Positions 52,544-63,932 of a stretch of DNA of 64,000 nucleotides are shown here, piece by piece. This stretch comes from Mya arenaria (taxonomy: Eukaryota > Mollusca > Bivalvia > Myida > Myidae). A program made the position numbers and the translations under genes. The stretch is from NCBI RefSeq assembly GCF_026914265.1, contig NC_069127.1:68482723-68546722 (forward strand). The letters run 5' to 3'. A model generated the notes under the pieces. The model did no database searches. It saw only the letters and a program-made list of their open reading frames with translations, and was not told where the DNA came from. Each line of letters begins with the position of its first letter. Within the stretch, counting starts at the first letter, position 1.

Positions 52544-55500
52544 CTAGAAAGGACAAGAGATGTTTGTCAAACATTATGCCCCCTGAGCGCCATGTTGTCA
52601 GGATTATATTGACAATTGAATGAAATATGCATGGACCGAAATGACAGTTGATTTGTCACTGACATTGGATGCCGTTGAGGCAGTTTTAAGATTATGACCA
52701 TTCAAATTGTGAGGATAGAGTGTGTTATGACCATGACCTTTGACCTCAAAATCCATAAGAGTCATCAGCTGGTCACAAAAAATCTAAATGTCAAGTTTGA
52801 GGGCCATGGCATTGTTGAGGTATCATTCAGACAACCTTTTACCATTCAAGGCCACTGTGACCTTGACCTTTGGCCCGATGAGCCCCTAAAACAATAGGGG
52901 TCATCTACTGGTCAGGCCCAACCTCCAAGTCAAGTTTGAGGGCCATGGTAGCAGGCATTGTCGAGTTATCACAAGGACAACCTTTTACCATTCAAGGTCA
53001 CTGTGACCTTGACCTTTGGCCCGATGACCCCCAAATACAATAGGGGTCATATACTGGTCAGGCACAACCTCCCAAGTCAAGTTTGAGGGCCATGGGTGCA
53101 GGCATTGTTGAGTTATCACATGGACAACCTTTTACAATTTAAGGTCACTGTGACCTTGACCTCTGGCCCGATGACCCCCAAAAACAATAAGGGTCATCTA
53201 CTGGTCAGGCCCAACCTCCAAGTCAAGTATGAGGGCCATGGGTGAAGGTATTGTAGAGTTATCACTCGGACAACCTTTTACCATTCAAGGTCACTGAGAA
53301 CTTGAACTTTGGCCTGATGAGCCCCAATAACAATAGGGGTCATCTACTGGTCAGGCCCAACATCCATATTAAGTTTGATGACTATAGGTCTAGGCATTGT
53401 TGAGTTATCACTCGGACAAGCTTTAACCTTCTTTTACAATTACAGGGCACTGTGACCTTGACCTTTGACTGGATGAGCCCTAAAATCAATAGGGGTCATC
53501 TACTGGTCAGGCCCAACCTTCATGTCAAGTTTGATGACCATACGTCCAGGAATTGTTGAGTAATCACTTGGGACAAGTTTTGGTCTACCGACAGACCAAC
53601 CAACCGACATGTGCAAAGCAATATACCCCTCTTTTTCGTAGGGGGGCATAAATATCAAGCATTAATTGAAATATTTGACTTTGGTTTTAGCTTACGAGTT
53701 ATGGAAGGGTGTTGCACCTTGTTCTTTTTTGGTAGCACCCTTCTGCCCTCCTTTAGACCAGTATGTACACCCTGCCCAACCCTCCTGCCTTCATAAGTTA
53801 AATGCTTAAATATTTCTTTTATTTGATTAAAACTTTAAAATGTTATCATAAATTCATACTTGACAGTTGGAACCTTATATTTACTTCAATTAAACACACT
53901 TTTTAACGTTTACAGTCAAATTGATAAGGGTTCATTTCTTCATATAACCTGGCTAAAACCCTAATTTGACATAAATTTTTGTCACTTTATATCATGTGAT
54001 ATTTGGTTGTGGCTGACACAAACCATGCAAATATCAATAATATAATCATAATCTGTGATGTATATATATACATAGAAACTATATCAGAATCATCTTCAAT
54101 GTTTAAAATTTAAGTAAAAACCTATTTTTAAACATGCACATGGTTGAAATAGAAACAAGACTTTCCTAATACTTGCTGGGAATGATCCAATGTAAGTAAA
54201 CTTTACTGTAAACCAAGGGATGCAACTCAAAAACTTGATAAAAGATGTTTGTCAAACATTATGCCCCCCACCCCCCTGAGCGCCATGTTGTCAGGATTAT
54301 TTGGGCAATTGAATGAAATATGCATGGACCAAAATGACAGCTGGTTTGTCATTGACATTGGATGCCTTTGAGGCAGTTTTAAGATTATGACCATTCAAAG
54401 TGTGAGGATAGTAGGTACAGTTTTTAATCATGTTCAGATGATGACTGATATTTGCAGATAAAAATGTATCCTCTTAGCAGCAGGGAATAAGTAAATATGA
54501 TGAAATTTTAATGATGAATATGAGTTATGACCTTGAACTTTGACTCTATGACCTCAAAATCCATAGGGGTCATCAACTGGTCACCCCCAACCTAAATGTC
54601 AAGTTTGAGGGCCATCTGTGGAGGCATTGTCAAGTTATCCCACAGACAAGCTTTTTGCGTTCAAAGTCACTGTGACCTTGACCTTTGACCCCTAAAATCA
54701 AAAGGGGTTATCTACTGGTTAGGCCCAAACCCCAAGTAAAGTTTAAGGGCCATAAGTGCAGGCATTGTTGATTTATCACTTGAACAACTTTTTGCATTCA
54801 ATGTCAAGTTTGATGATCATAGGTCTAGGCATTGTTGAGATATCACTCAATTTGTTAACCTTTTCGTGTTAAAGGTCACTGTGACCTTGACCTTTGGACC
54901 AACGACCCCTAAAATCAATAAGGGTCATCTATTAGTCAGGCCCAACCTTCAAGTCAAGTTTGAGGGCCATGGGTGCAGGCATTGTTGAGTTATCACTGGA
55001 ACAACCTTTTATCATTCAAGGTCACTATGACCTTGACGTTTGACCCGATGACCCCTAAAATCAATAGCGGTCATCTACTGGTCAGGCCCAGCCTCCATGT
55101 CAAGTTTGATGACCGTAAGTCTAGGCTTATTTGACCTGAGGACCATCAAAATCAATAAGGTCATAAGGTTTAAAGTCATTATGACCTTGACCTTTAAACC
55201 AAATGACCCCAAAATCAATAGGGGGTCATCTTCTGGTCACACCCAACATCCATGTCAAGTATGAGGACCAAAGGTATATACATTGTCTAATTATTACTTG
55301 GACAAGCTTTTTGCATGCAAGGTCAGTGACCTCCTTTGAGCCCATGATCTAAAATTAGTTGAGGTCATCTACTGGTCACCTAACCTAACCATGTCGAGTT
55401 ATCACATGGACAAGCTTCTGACCTAACGACTGACCAACTGACATGTGCAAAGCAATATAACCTCTCTTCTTGGCAGGGGGGCATAAGAGCATTCAAATTC

Positions 55501-58500
55501 TAATCTCAACGAGTGTAGCACAATGCACTCAATACAAACCTCTTTTATGCGTATACATAATGCATTTTGATCAAATGCTACACTCTCTGACAGCTGTTTA
55601 AGGTGTTCCTGGTAGCGCAAACACAACATCAGCAGGTGCTCCGGATCCATACGTTCCAACAGCTCGTTATCTCGTGCACTTGTTGGTAGGTTCAAGGAGC
55701 CACGAAGAATCGGGTAAATCACTGGGATAGTGTCAAGTCTTGTCAACTCAGGGTCCGGGTCTATATGAATATACAATTATGCCTTGTCTTGTCTCTTAGG
55801 ATAATCTAATTATTTTACAGCTTATCATGCTGTTTCCCAAAAAATCTATTAAACAATTAAATAACATTACTTTTTAAATGAACAAATATCTTGATATAGA
55901 ATCAGATCATAATGTTTCTGTTCGAATATGTTATCTTTATATCATAAATGACGTTGCCATAATGAAATATTTCGTTTCATATTTTCAACATAACTTTTGT
56001 GATAACTCTTAATGTTACGCCATTAATGAATAACAATGTAAATTTATCGGTTTATGTTGCAAAATTTTAAGTATTTAGTCTGCGCTTCACTTAGTCTGCG
56101 CTTCACTTTAAATCATTTAACAAACATTTGTGATATAAATAGCATATCACAGTTGTGGTCATTTAACTTGCAATTTATTAAATTTGTTTATTAAAAGTCT
56201 ATGAATTGGAAAAGTACTTAAGGTCACACCAAATTAATAACTTGTTCATCAGATTTCCCGCACCTATTTCTTCAGAAAAGCAAAAAAAAATATTTTTATT
56301 TTTTTTATCACTTGCGCCCGCACCATCTAAATGATCGAAACTAAATTGGCAACATGAAAACATTTATTTCACTTCCTGATTCTTGAAAATTACGTCAAAA
56401 GACAATTCTACCACCATTTAAAGTTTGATTAAATTTTGGACAAATGTGTTTGTTTGGATTTGGCTTCCGCTGAATTTTATCGTGAATGACAGTGATTATC
56501 CAAAGTTTGAATTTGGTTCGGACATGTTTGACAGGAATTTGGATGACCGTTACAGTGAAAAGACTGTTTCCAATCGGTCATCTATACCTACTACACCTGT
56601 CCAGGTAAAAACTTCAGGTGTGTATTTTAACTTCTTTGTTGTTTTGCTGTTAATATAGCAAATATGATGTATTTTTTGTATTATTTGTTTCTTTCAAAAA
56701 TAATTATACATTTAATGATTTATGCATGTTTGTTGTTTTTTTGCTACAGATCACAGTATAGTGTTTATTTAATTCATATGCATGTACAGTAATAGAAAAA
56801 TAAAGTTTGGCCAAGAAACGAGCACCACCTTTCTTGTGTTATCATCAAACTGTTTCAGTAATGCGTACTACATTATACTACAATGAACATTTATGTATAA
56901 TATTGCTTATTAAAATTTCAGATTCCTCCGTCGCAGCGGATCATGAAATTCCTGTCCCCATGAGGCAACGAGTGCGAGCTTGTGGTGGAGGCCTTGGTCG
57001 CCAATGAGTCAATGTTCGTGGACAGTAGGATGACGCTAAAAAATAACCTGACTGACATTCATATGTGCTTCATGCAATCCCATGAGTTTTACCATTCACA
57101 CAAAGACGTCAAACAAGCCGGATTGAGTATATTTTGTAAAAAAGGAAAAAAAAAAGAGTGTTAGACTGTGTGCTTGGAAAAAGGTATTAATCACACTTTG
57201 TGTTGCGAATAAATGTTTGTAGATTTTTTAAATGTTCATGTGTATATTTAAACTATATATGGAAATCATTCAAGTGTTAAATATTTATGCTGATAGGTTT
57301 TTGTCTATGAAAAAATATTGCATATTCTTGTATTTTCTTGAAATATTTTTTACTATATATGAAAATTGACACAATCAGTATTTGCAGTACAAAAGAAGTA
57401 AAAGTGTCTCATATATATATATATATATATGTTTATGTTTTCTATTACTTGTCTAAATTTGAACAAGATATCTAAAACAATTAAGGAAAATCTGCAAGTT
57501 TAAAAAAGATAGGTGTTAAATTTTGAGAAAGCCTAAAATCAATCTGGCGCTGGCTGGAATTTTCTGTGACATATTTTCAGCTGAAATGGTTTACAATACG
57601 GTGTAGTTTTTTTGTAAATTCTCTTCCAGAACTTAGATGGCTACCAAGGCCAATCGGGTAGTCAAAGCAAGAGTGATAGCTGTTATAGTTTATATTTGAT
57701 TGCAAATGCCTATATTCATTTTGTGAGTAATTTTTTCAAGTCACCTTGTCTAGTCATTTCCATGGCATGAGATATGACAATGTATTTGAATAGAGAATTA
57801 TTTTTAACCAAGTTTTCCTAAGGAAAAGTGGAAAACCTAGTTAATAGATTTGGATATGCCATTGGGCAGGCAGGTGGCTGTGACCATTGGCGCTTGTGTC
57901 CAGGCTTTAACTTAGCCATGCATAGGGTATTTTGAAAAAAACTTTTTAAAAAGGTTAAAAAACTAGAAAATTGTGGTTTTGAGTTCTCTCAGTTATGAAA
58001 TAGTTTAAAGAAATACATTTGCTTGATCTCAAATAGCATTTGTTTGATCTCAAAACTAATATTTGTATAGAATTATTTTTAAGTGTTATCCTTCTTTCAC
58101 TGGATGTTATCCTTGTACTGTTTACCATATCATTGTTTAGTTAATAAGTGAATAAAATGTGAGCATGTGAGTTAAATGACTATATATATTTGTTCGCTCT
58201 TCGCTCGCTCCTCTTTTTTGCTAAATGCAAAACAAATATTTTTTTTATTATTTCACTCGCTCTCACCACTATTTTTTGGAAAAAATCCGATGAACAAGTT
58301 ATCAATTTGGTGTGGACTAATTACCCATTAGTACATTACTTCAGTTCCCACTTTTGAATGAAACAGTTAATTACAATGAATACAGTACATTATAGCATAA
58401 GCCAGTAATAAAATAGGATACACTGTCACACCAGCATATTGCTCTCCCTAAATGGAATGTACTAAACAATATTTGAACTCTCATAGTTAAAGCAAACCTT

Positions 58501-60533
58501 CAGGATACAGAGGCGCCAGAGGTGGGGTGGCAGAAGCATTGGCCTCCGCTCCAATATTTCGGCAAGCCAAAAACTCAGCATTTTTAAAAAAAAATAATAT
58601 TCATTCCCAACTGATTTTCCTTCATCGATTTAACTTCTTATCGAAAGTAGGATGTGGGTTTCATTAAGGTTTCGTCAAACAAAATATTAATTGGTTGCAA
58701 ACTGGAAATCAATAATCTGCTTAGTAGACATAGATAATCTCGGGTAATTTTTAACCAGTTTCCAGAGCCCCTGCAGAGCCACATCTCTCTACCTTTAATA
58801 ACTGTCTGTCCGTCCGCAACCACTACAATGTTGTGTTTTGGTGTACTCTCTCTTGCTTGCATTTCTCTCTGTGTTGGCATCGTGGCTGCACGCTGACGAC
58901 TGCCTTGATTCCGAGGAGAGCTCTTTGGGGAATCTGTGTAACAATTCAACATTCAGAATTGATCATTTAAGTATACTCATGAAAAATTGATTTTCAACAT
59001 TAAATCTTTTATTTAAATTTATTTATTATTACTAATGTAAGTTAATTTATACTAATCTATTTAAGTTGTATTATGCAGACAGCTGAGAGGTGAAACATTT
59101 CTCTCTCATTTCTGTTTTCTGCATGGAAACCACTCTGTTTTTTCGAAGTACTCTATAGTGGTGATTGAACCCACAACCTCATTAAAAATTATGGCTCTTT
59201 GCAGCTCATGATTATAAATAAATTTGCCACTGGGAAGGGGTAAGAATATCTGACAAGTTGGATGCCTGACAAACGAATGTCAGATGAAGTGAAACCACTG
59301 CCGAAGTGAACCAGGTCTTAGCGAACCTTTTTGTTGGACCAAGTGAACCATCTATGAATTTAAAAGGGAAATTTTATATATTAATAATATTTGATATCCT
59401 TTAAATTGTTTTAGTATTACACATCATTTTATAAAGTTGTATTGTATAACTTCATTCAATACATAGTTGTTTTTTTAACGTGTATTTGTGTGATAATCAA
59501 GTGATGATATTACCAAATGTTCAACCGTAATATACCATGTACATATTCTCTTGAATAAAATACACACATATCATGAAACATATTTCTTGTTTATGACCAT
59601 ATCTACTAATTTATTAATTTTAGATAAATGCAGCATCCTGTCAGGCCATCCACCACATGTTCCAGAGAGCCCTCTTCCGAGGGTGTATCTTCCATTGGAC
59701 CCAGCACATCTATGGCATCTATGGCATAGCAGTGTGTCTGGGTCTCAGCACAGAATACACCAGCAACAGAGACACCTACCAGTTCATCAGGAAGATCCTG
59801 GCTCTGCCGTTCCTTCCAGCGGAGCATGTGAGGGGTGAGAGGATTCCCAACACAGGGAGCCAGCTCAGAGGTCAACCGCATTCATATTTGCTTTATCATC
59901 ATTTATTTTTTGTTTCATTTTCATGTGCTTCACTGTATAACCTCTTATAAACATTTATACATAGTGAAATTGCTTTATTATTTATTTTGTTTCATTTTCA
60001 TGATCTCATTTATATCTTTTTTTTTATTTCACTTCCTTTTTCATAATACAAGTATATGAAACAGATTCTTAATTTGACTGACAATTTCATGCATTATGAA
60101 ATTAATGTGTTTATTTACTTCATCCTTTCATCCAAAATTGGGGTCCTGTGTTACAGTGCTATAAACAAGTGCATGTTAAAAACTCTAACCAGGGTAAAAT
60201 TCTGCCTGTGCACTATGCTAAAAAAATACTAATATATCTAACAATCGTATAAGATCACTCGCCGAATAAGCTTTGTCGGAGTGTGAGTATAAATAAACTG
60301 CAACACCCACTCTTGGGTAATCAAATGGTTCACTTAGGCAGTGGTTCACTTCATCCTGCACCCTTGGCAAGCCACAAATGCTTAATAATTTTGGAAATAA
60401 ACCTAAGTCATCTACCTGCAGAGATGGGTTTGCTGATGGTTAAGGAGGTGTATGGAATGTCCTCATCTCTCTGAGAGCGAATGGTGCTGCCGGGGGCACC
60501 CGCTGGTGGCACACGACTCTGTTCTGCACCCAT
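52319..60533 (-). CDS. borcs5: BORCS5 / myrlysin, BORC complex subunit (4 coding exons)
   Basis: BORCS5 anchors the BORC complex on lysosomes by N-terminal myristoylation and helps recruit Arl8 for kinesin-driven lysosome movement. Joining 4 exons (118, 141, 221 and 225 nt) gives 705 nt, 234 aa plus stop, in phase throughout. The N-terminus MGAEQS fits a myristoylation signal (Gly2, Ser6) and matches human MGSEQS. A disordered Ser/Pro-rich stretch is followed by NIVVVADG (human DIVVVAQG), DPDPELTRLDTIP, LLMLCLRYQEHLKQ...VAFDQNAL, RQ/KQKRYAKYAEQ and MLPADERMEPFQMK, all in the order of the human protein (196 aa). The longer N-terminal linker accounts for the size difference. It is transcribed towards notum; the two genes converge. 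Confidence 0.94.
52574..53651 (+). mobile_element. GGGGGCATAA-ended element with internal 147-bp repeats, copy 1
   Basis: Bounded by TTATGCCCCC and GGGGGCATAA. Inside are about five tandem units of about 146-156 bp, each with TGACCTTGACCTTTG, GGGGTCATCTACTGGTCAGG, CAAGTCAAGTTTGAGGGCCA and GGCATTGTTGAGTTATCAC. Some units carry a perfect AGGTCACTGTGACCT (52995, 53142). It lies in BORCS5 intron 3. No protein is coded. Confidence 0.85.
53690..53960 (+). repeat. Second copy of the 51-kb dispersed repeat
   Basis: GGAAGGGTGTTGCACCTTGT, CCTGCCTTCATAAGTTAAAT, TGACAGTTGGAACCTTATA and AACCTGGCTAAAACCCTA match 51050-51620, without the expanded CCCTGTCCCC units. Confidence 0.7.
54259..55486 (+). mobile_element. 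GGGGGCATAA-ended element with internal repeats, copy 2
   Basis: Bounded by TTATGCCCCC and GGGGGCATAA; shares the 5' GAGCGCCATGTTGTCAGGAT and the 3' GACATGTGCAAAGCAATATA with copy 1. It contains perfect palindromes AGGTCACTGTGACCT (54873) and AGGTCACTATGACCT (55019), with diverged units between. BORCS5 intron 3; its right end is 54 bp from the donor side of exon 3. Confidence 0.85.
55540..55760 (-). CDS. borcs5: BORCS5 coding exon 3
   Basis: Acceptor ATTCATATAG, donor GTTTGT after GAG. Codes (D)PDPELTRLDTIPVIYPILRG ... LLMLCLRYQEHLKQ ... VAFDQNALCIRIKE. The central conserved block of the family. Confidence 0.95.
55770..58790 (-). other. BORCS5 intron 2
   Basis: AT-rich. Related inverted stretches occur near 56225-56340 and 58170-58320 (ACTTGTTCATC...; GATGAACAAGTT), probably arms of a decayed element. 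An (AT)n run is at 57411-57431. Open frames on the + strand (56425-56658, 56982-57164) look exon-like in length but match no family I can name. Confidence 0.5.
58793..58933 (-). CDS. borcs5: BORCS5 coding exon 2
   Basis: Acceptor TTGTTACACAG, donor GTAGAG. Codes (D)SPKSSPRNQGSRQRAAT...KHNIVVVADGQTVIK. A Ser/Arg/Gln-rich, likely disordered part is followed by the conserved IVVVADG strand. The length is a multiple of three (141 nt). Confidence 0.92.
59624..59870 (+). pseudogene. MULE-type transposase fragment
   Basis: The + frame reads ASCQAIHHMFQRALFRGC, then FHWTQHIY...LGLSTEY...DTYQFIRKILALPFLPAEHV, which resembles the part of Mutator-like (MULE) transposases after the DDE core (GCxFHxxQxxxR...LG...FxRxxxALxFxP). 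It is preceded by TTTTAG and followed by GT at 59871, so it may have been an exon. No remainder of a transposase is seen nearby. It lies antisense in BORCS5 intron 1. The family call rests on pattern recognition only. Confidence 0.5.
60416..60533 (-). CDS. borcs5: BORCS5 coding exon 1
   Basis: ATG at 60533-60531, donor GTAGAT. Codes MGAEQSRVPPAGAPGSTIRS, then QRDEDIPYTSLTISKPISA and one base of the next codon. The Gly2/Ser6 myristoylation pattern supports this start. CCAG precedes the ATG, so a 5' non-coding exon ending elsewhere is possible. Confidence 0.88.
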
Positions 60534-60539
60534 CTGGAT

Positions 60540-61320
60540 CTTTAAATGATTAATATCATCCTCATAAATATATCCCGGAACAACAGGTTTTCGACCGCCT
60601 AAGGATTATTTACATTTTAATCATAAATAAGTGATAATAAAAAATAAATGTTTGTGTGTACCATTTAAAGCAATCATTCATCTTTCAAAAAACAAAAAAA
60701 TAAAATCTGTTTCAATCATCTGTTGTTTACATTTTGAAATAAATATATTAGAACTTTTTAGTTTCCAAATAAGATATTGAGACAATGAAAGTTGATCTAA
60801 TGTGCAAACCTATTACAGGTTAGATACTATAAAGGAACAAGTAGTTATATTTAAATTTTAATTATTAATATTTTAAATAAAATCACATTAGATATAAAAA
60901 AAAATATTGTAGTCGCGAAATTAGATTACAAATGTGAAGGGATTCAAGAAAACATTTTTTTAACAGAAAATACTAATTCAAATTAAAAGCTTGCCTGGTT
61001 GTTCGTCCTCCTGCTATTGTGTTGCCCTTAAATCATTAGTACAGTAACAAAACTAGGGAAAAAAGTCAGTGTAAAAAAGTAATCTGAAGGCTACACTATA
61101 CTTATACCATTTTTCTTGACATCTATTTAATACGCAGTGGCCTCCCTTTACATGTCACCAAAAGCTGCGTGCAGGGATATTATCAGAAACAAACTGCCAA
61201 TATTCACATCTCAGTCTTAATTTTGAGGTTCAGAATCAAAAAAGCGATACAGCAAAGAAATGAATACAAACTGTAATCTGTATCAATTATTGCTGGGAAT
61301 ATGATGTATGTAATTATTAA
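60540..61320. other. Upstream region of BORCS5, no feature seen
   Basis: AT-rich. No TATA box at a sensible distance and no repeat recognised. Confidence 0.4.
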
Positions 61321-61323
61321 TTA

Positions 61324-61655
61324 ACCGTCTCCGTGGCCTAGTTGTTAAGGCATCCGCCTACGGAGCGGGAGGTCGTGGGTTCGATCCCTGGACGCGTTAT
61401 ACCAATATACGTTAAAAGTTGGTACAAGTAGCTTCTTGCCTGGTGCTCGGCATTTCAAGGGTAGTGCTTGGAAAAGTGGTGTACTCGGTACTGGTTTAAC
61501 CAAGGAAAGTTGTACCCCGTGTATCGGTGCTTTACACCGAACACGTAAAAGAACCAAGGGGTCTCTTCGAAAAAGAGCTAGGGTATCGCACCCGGACTTC
61601 CTTGTATCACACCACTGTCTCTTCAGCTTGCTGTCCATTCAGCAAAAACAAAGGA
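61324..61655 (+). mobile_element. tRNA-derived SINE, third family
   Basis: The head TGGCCTAGTTGTTAAGGCAT (A box) ... GTGGGTTCGATCCCTGG (B box) is tRNA-like with a full-length spacing (about 72 bp). A body of about 260 bp follows (GTTGGTACAAGTAGCTTCTT, GTGCTTTACACCGAACACG, CGCACCCGGACTTCC), ending in AGCAAAAACAAAGGACC. The head-plus-body structure argues against a free tRNA gene. Confidence 0.75.
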
Positions 61656-62024
61656 CCACGTTCAAGGGTTATCCTTGACCGCATTTTCAAAAGAAACACA
61701 TACATACACATGTACATACATATACAATTCTAATTATTGGTTACAGATTATTGCAATTTACAAACTGTGTTGAGTAATAGAAAAATGTGTTGTTTTTAAA
61801 CTCTGGTTTAAGCAATTCTAAAATGAAATAAAGATCTCGAGTTTAAACAATGAGTCTTTGGTCTACCAATACACTCTAATCGAGGTCACGATATCACGGT
61901 ATATAAAGAACTCATTTTGTAAATACAGGTATGCAGTTTCTAATCATCATACATGTATCTGGAGCCGACTCACACCGGATGTAGTTGGTGTAATAACTAA
62001 AGATTTCATAAGCTTTACACACAT

Positions 62025-62303
62025 TTATTATGCTTAGTTAAAAAATCTAATGCTCTCGGACAGAATGTGGATATCCAGGTTTCGTCAAAGGAATTTGTTT
62101 TATTTTCTATTGTAAATGTCTCAATGAATGTCTGTTGCATTTCGCATTTCGCACGCACGCACGCACGCACGCAAACACGCACACATTTATTATGCTTAGT
62201 TCAAGAATCTAATGCTCTCGGACAGAATGTGGATATCCAGGTTTCGCCAAAGGAATTTGTTTTATTTTCTATTGTAAATGTCTCAATGAATGTCTGTTGC
62301 ATT
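62025..62303 (+). repeat. 162-bp direct duplication around an ACGC microsatellite
   Basis: TTATTATGCTTAGTT through AATGTCTGTTGCATTT is present at about 62027-62141 and again at about 62187-62303, offset 162 bp, with about four differences. (ACGC)n separates the copies, so slippage or unequal exchange is likely. Confidence 0.9.
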
Positions 62304-62342
62304 TTGTTCTAGCCTGGTGTCTTCTTACTAAAGTAATATTTG

Positions 62343-62455
62343 CACATACACACGCACGCACGCACGCACGCACACACACTCACGCACACGCACGCACATG
62401 CACACACGCACGCACACGCACACACACACACACACACGCACACACACACATTATC
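62343..62455 (+). repeat. (ACGC)n/(AC)n microsatellite
   Basis: About 110 bp of ACGC, ACAC and ATGC dinucleotide repeats. Confidence 0.95.
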
Positions 62456-62459
62456 TCAG

Positions 62460-63179
62460 TCGAGGGGTGATTAAAAAAAAATACGTTAACTTTTCATGCT
62501 ACTCCAAAACAGTTCATAAAATTTATTGCCTATGGTTACAAAACACATAATAAACTATCTTTAACAGATTTAATTAAATATGGTTGTTTATTACGGAATT
62601 TATAGTAATTTAAAAACAGCCATGTTGGGATATCTGGGCTATCCGTAGCACGAGGTCGATGTTCACGACGCCGAGTTTTAACATTCTCGTCAGACCATGT
62701 TCATGATGGTTATAATTTACATAAATTAACAACAGGGATACTTGGCAAGCATTGTTTTAAATCATTTATTCTTAAGCAGGAGCTATTGTATTTTTACATA
62801 TAGTTACTTAACAAACTTTTCAAATAAGGTAGAGATATTCCTGACGGAATCGTCATTTGAACAGAAGTCATAAAAGTCTTTTTGTTTCCGTCTGTTTCAT
62901 GTTTTTAAACAGATATGATTTGTGCAATGCATGCCAATTCTCCAAATAAGTTTTCTTGTACTTCATGTATTGTTTCAGTAAGTGAAATCGCATTTTTGTT
63001 CTAAATTCTATTAAAATAAATGAATCAATATCATAAAACTAAAACTCTTATCAAACACATGGGCTTTATACTTTATCGTATCTATAAACACAATGTACCA
63101 TGACGCCACTGTACGCTGACATCCTGTTTTTGAATCATTACATAATTGACAGCTTAAGGCTAAATCATGAACGATGCTT
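62460..63179. other. Intergenic, no feature seen
   Basis: AT-rich; downstream of the cathepsin stop. No coding similarity recognised. Confidence 0.4.
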
Positions 63180-63382
63180 TTAAACTGTCGGGAACACAGG
63201 GCTTCTCGCGATCCTACAAACGTTTCCCTTGTTTCTAGCCATCCGGATGTACCCCTGTTCGCCCCAGCGAGGTCCCCACGAGTTCTTGACCAGCCAATAT
63301 TCCCCGGGGTACGAGCCATACCCCACAGCCAACACAGCATGACCGGCTCGTGCATTGATGCAACTTGAGTCGTCGAATATGC
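63180..63382 (-). CDS. Cathepsin L-like protease, last coding exon
   Basis: C-terminal part of a papain-family (C1A) cysteine protease acting in lysosomes or outside the cell. Acceptor AAAATCACAG; stop TAA at 63182-63180; 67 codons including the stop. It reads (G)IFDDSSCINA, then AGHAVLAVGYG with the catalytic His, then YWLVKNSWGPRWGEQGYIRM with the catalytic Asn, ending SPVFPTV. Two departures from the usual pattern: the residue before His is Gly (family: D/N-H), and the tail reads CRIARS where most members have CGIAS. The frame is intact, so a working enzyme is possible. Confidence 0.9.
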
Positions 63383-63763
63383 CTGTGATTTTAAAATAAA
63401 ACCCAATCGGTTGAAAATCATCGTCAACAGGATGAATAAACTTACATATACATTTATGTAGTAGCTTGAAAAAATACTATAGAAGACGGTATTGATGATA
63501 AATCTCACCATCAACACATTATTTGTGGTTATGAGCAAAATGAAAATAATCAAAGTACTGAAAGTACTTTTGGGAGGATTGGTTTAACAACATTGTACGT
63601 TTTGTACATTAGATGAACTCTTTATGCATTGTTTTACGTAAGCAGGATACAAATAAATCTTGAGATGAAAGACCCTGAATTGAAATGTAACCTATTCCAT
63701 TGGTATAAACCAAGTCACTGGCCGTGAAGGGAAACAGTAACAACATAATAATCACAATCATAC

Positions 63764-63932
63764 CTCCCGCATAGCTCTTGAAATTTCTGTTGACCCTGAT
63801 GGACACTGCAATGGGCCCCTGTGACGCGACTGCATGCATAAGACTGGATTCTGACGAATGGACTCTCTTAACTCCGTTTATCTTCGCAGCCGCCATGTAC
63901 TTTGTGAATCGGCAAGGGAATACTCTAGACCG
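63764..63932 (-). CDS. Cathepsin L-like protease, penultimate exon (gene continues off window)
   Basis: Reads RVFPCRFTKYMAAAKINGVK, then SLMHAVASQGPIAVSI...FKSYAGG, matching the CRF...ALMxAVAxxGPVSVAIDA...FxxYxxGIY section of cathepsin L. The donor GTATGA at 63763 joins in phase to 63382 (G|GC). The acceptor is taken as TTAATACAG just above 63932; CTAG four codons later is an alternative. The propeptide and the catalytic Cys exon would lie beyond 64000. Confidence 0.82.

Noticed and set aside
59606..59881. BORCS5 exon in the 91-codon - strand frame
   Set aside because: Exons 1 and 2 of BORCS5 already join in phase without it, and the coding signal there is on the + strand (transposase-like).
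63011..63553. 180-codon - strand frame across the cathepsin exon
   Set aside because: Different frame from the protease; it reads through the intron and the shifted exon. The correct frame gives AGHAVLAVGYG and VKNSWG.
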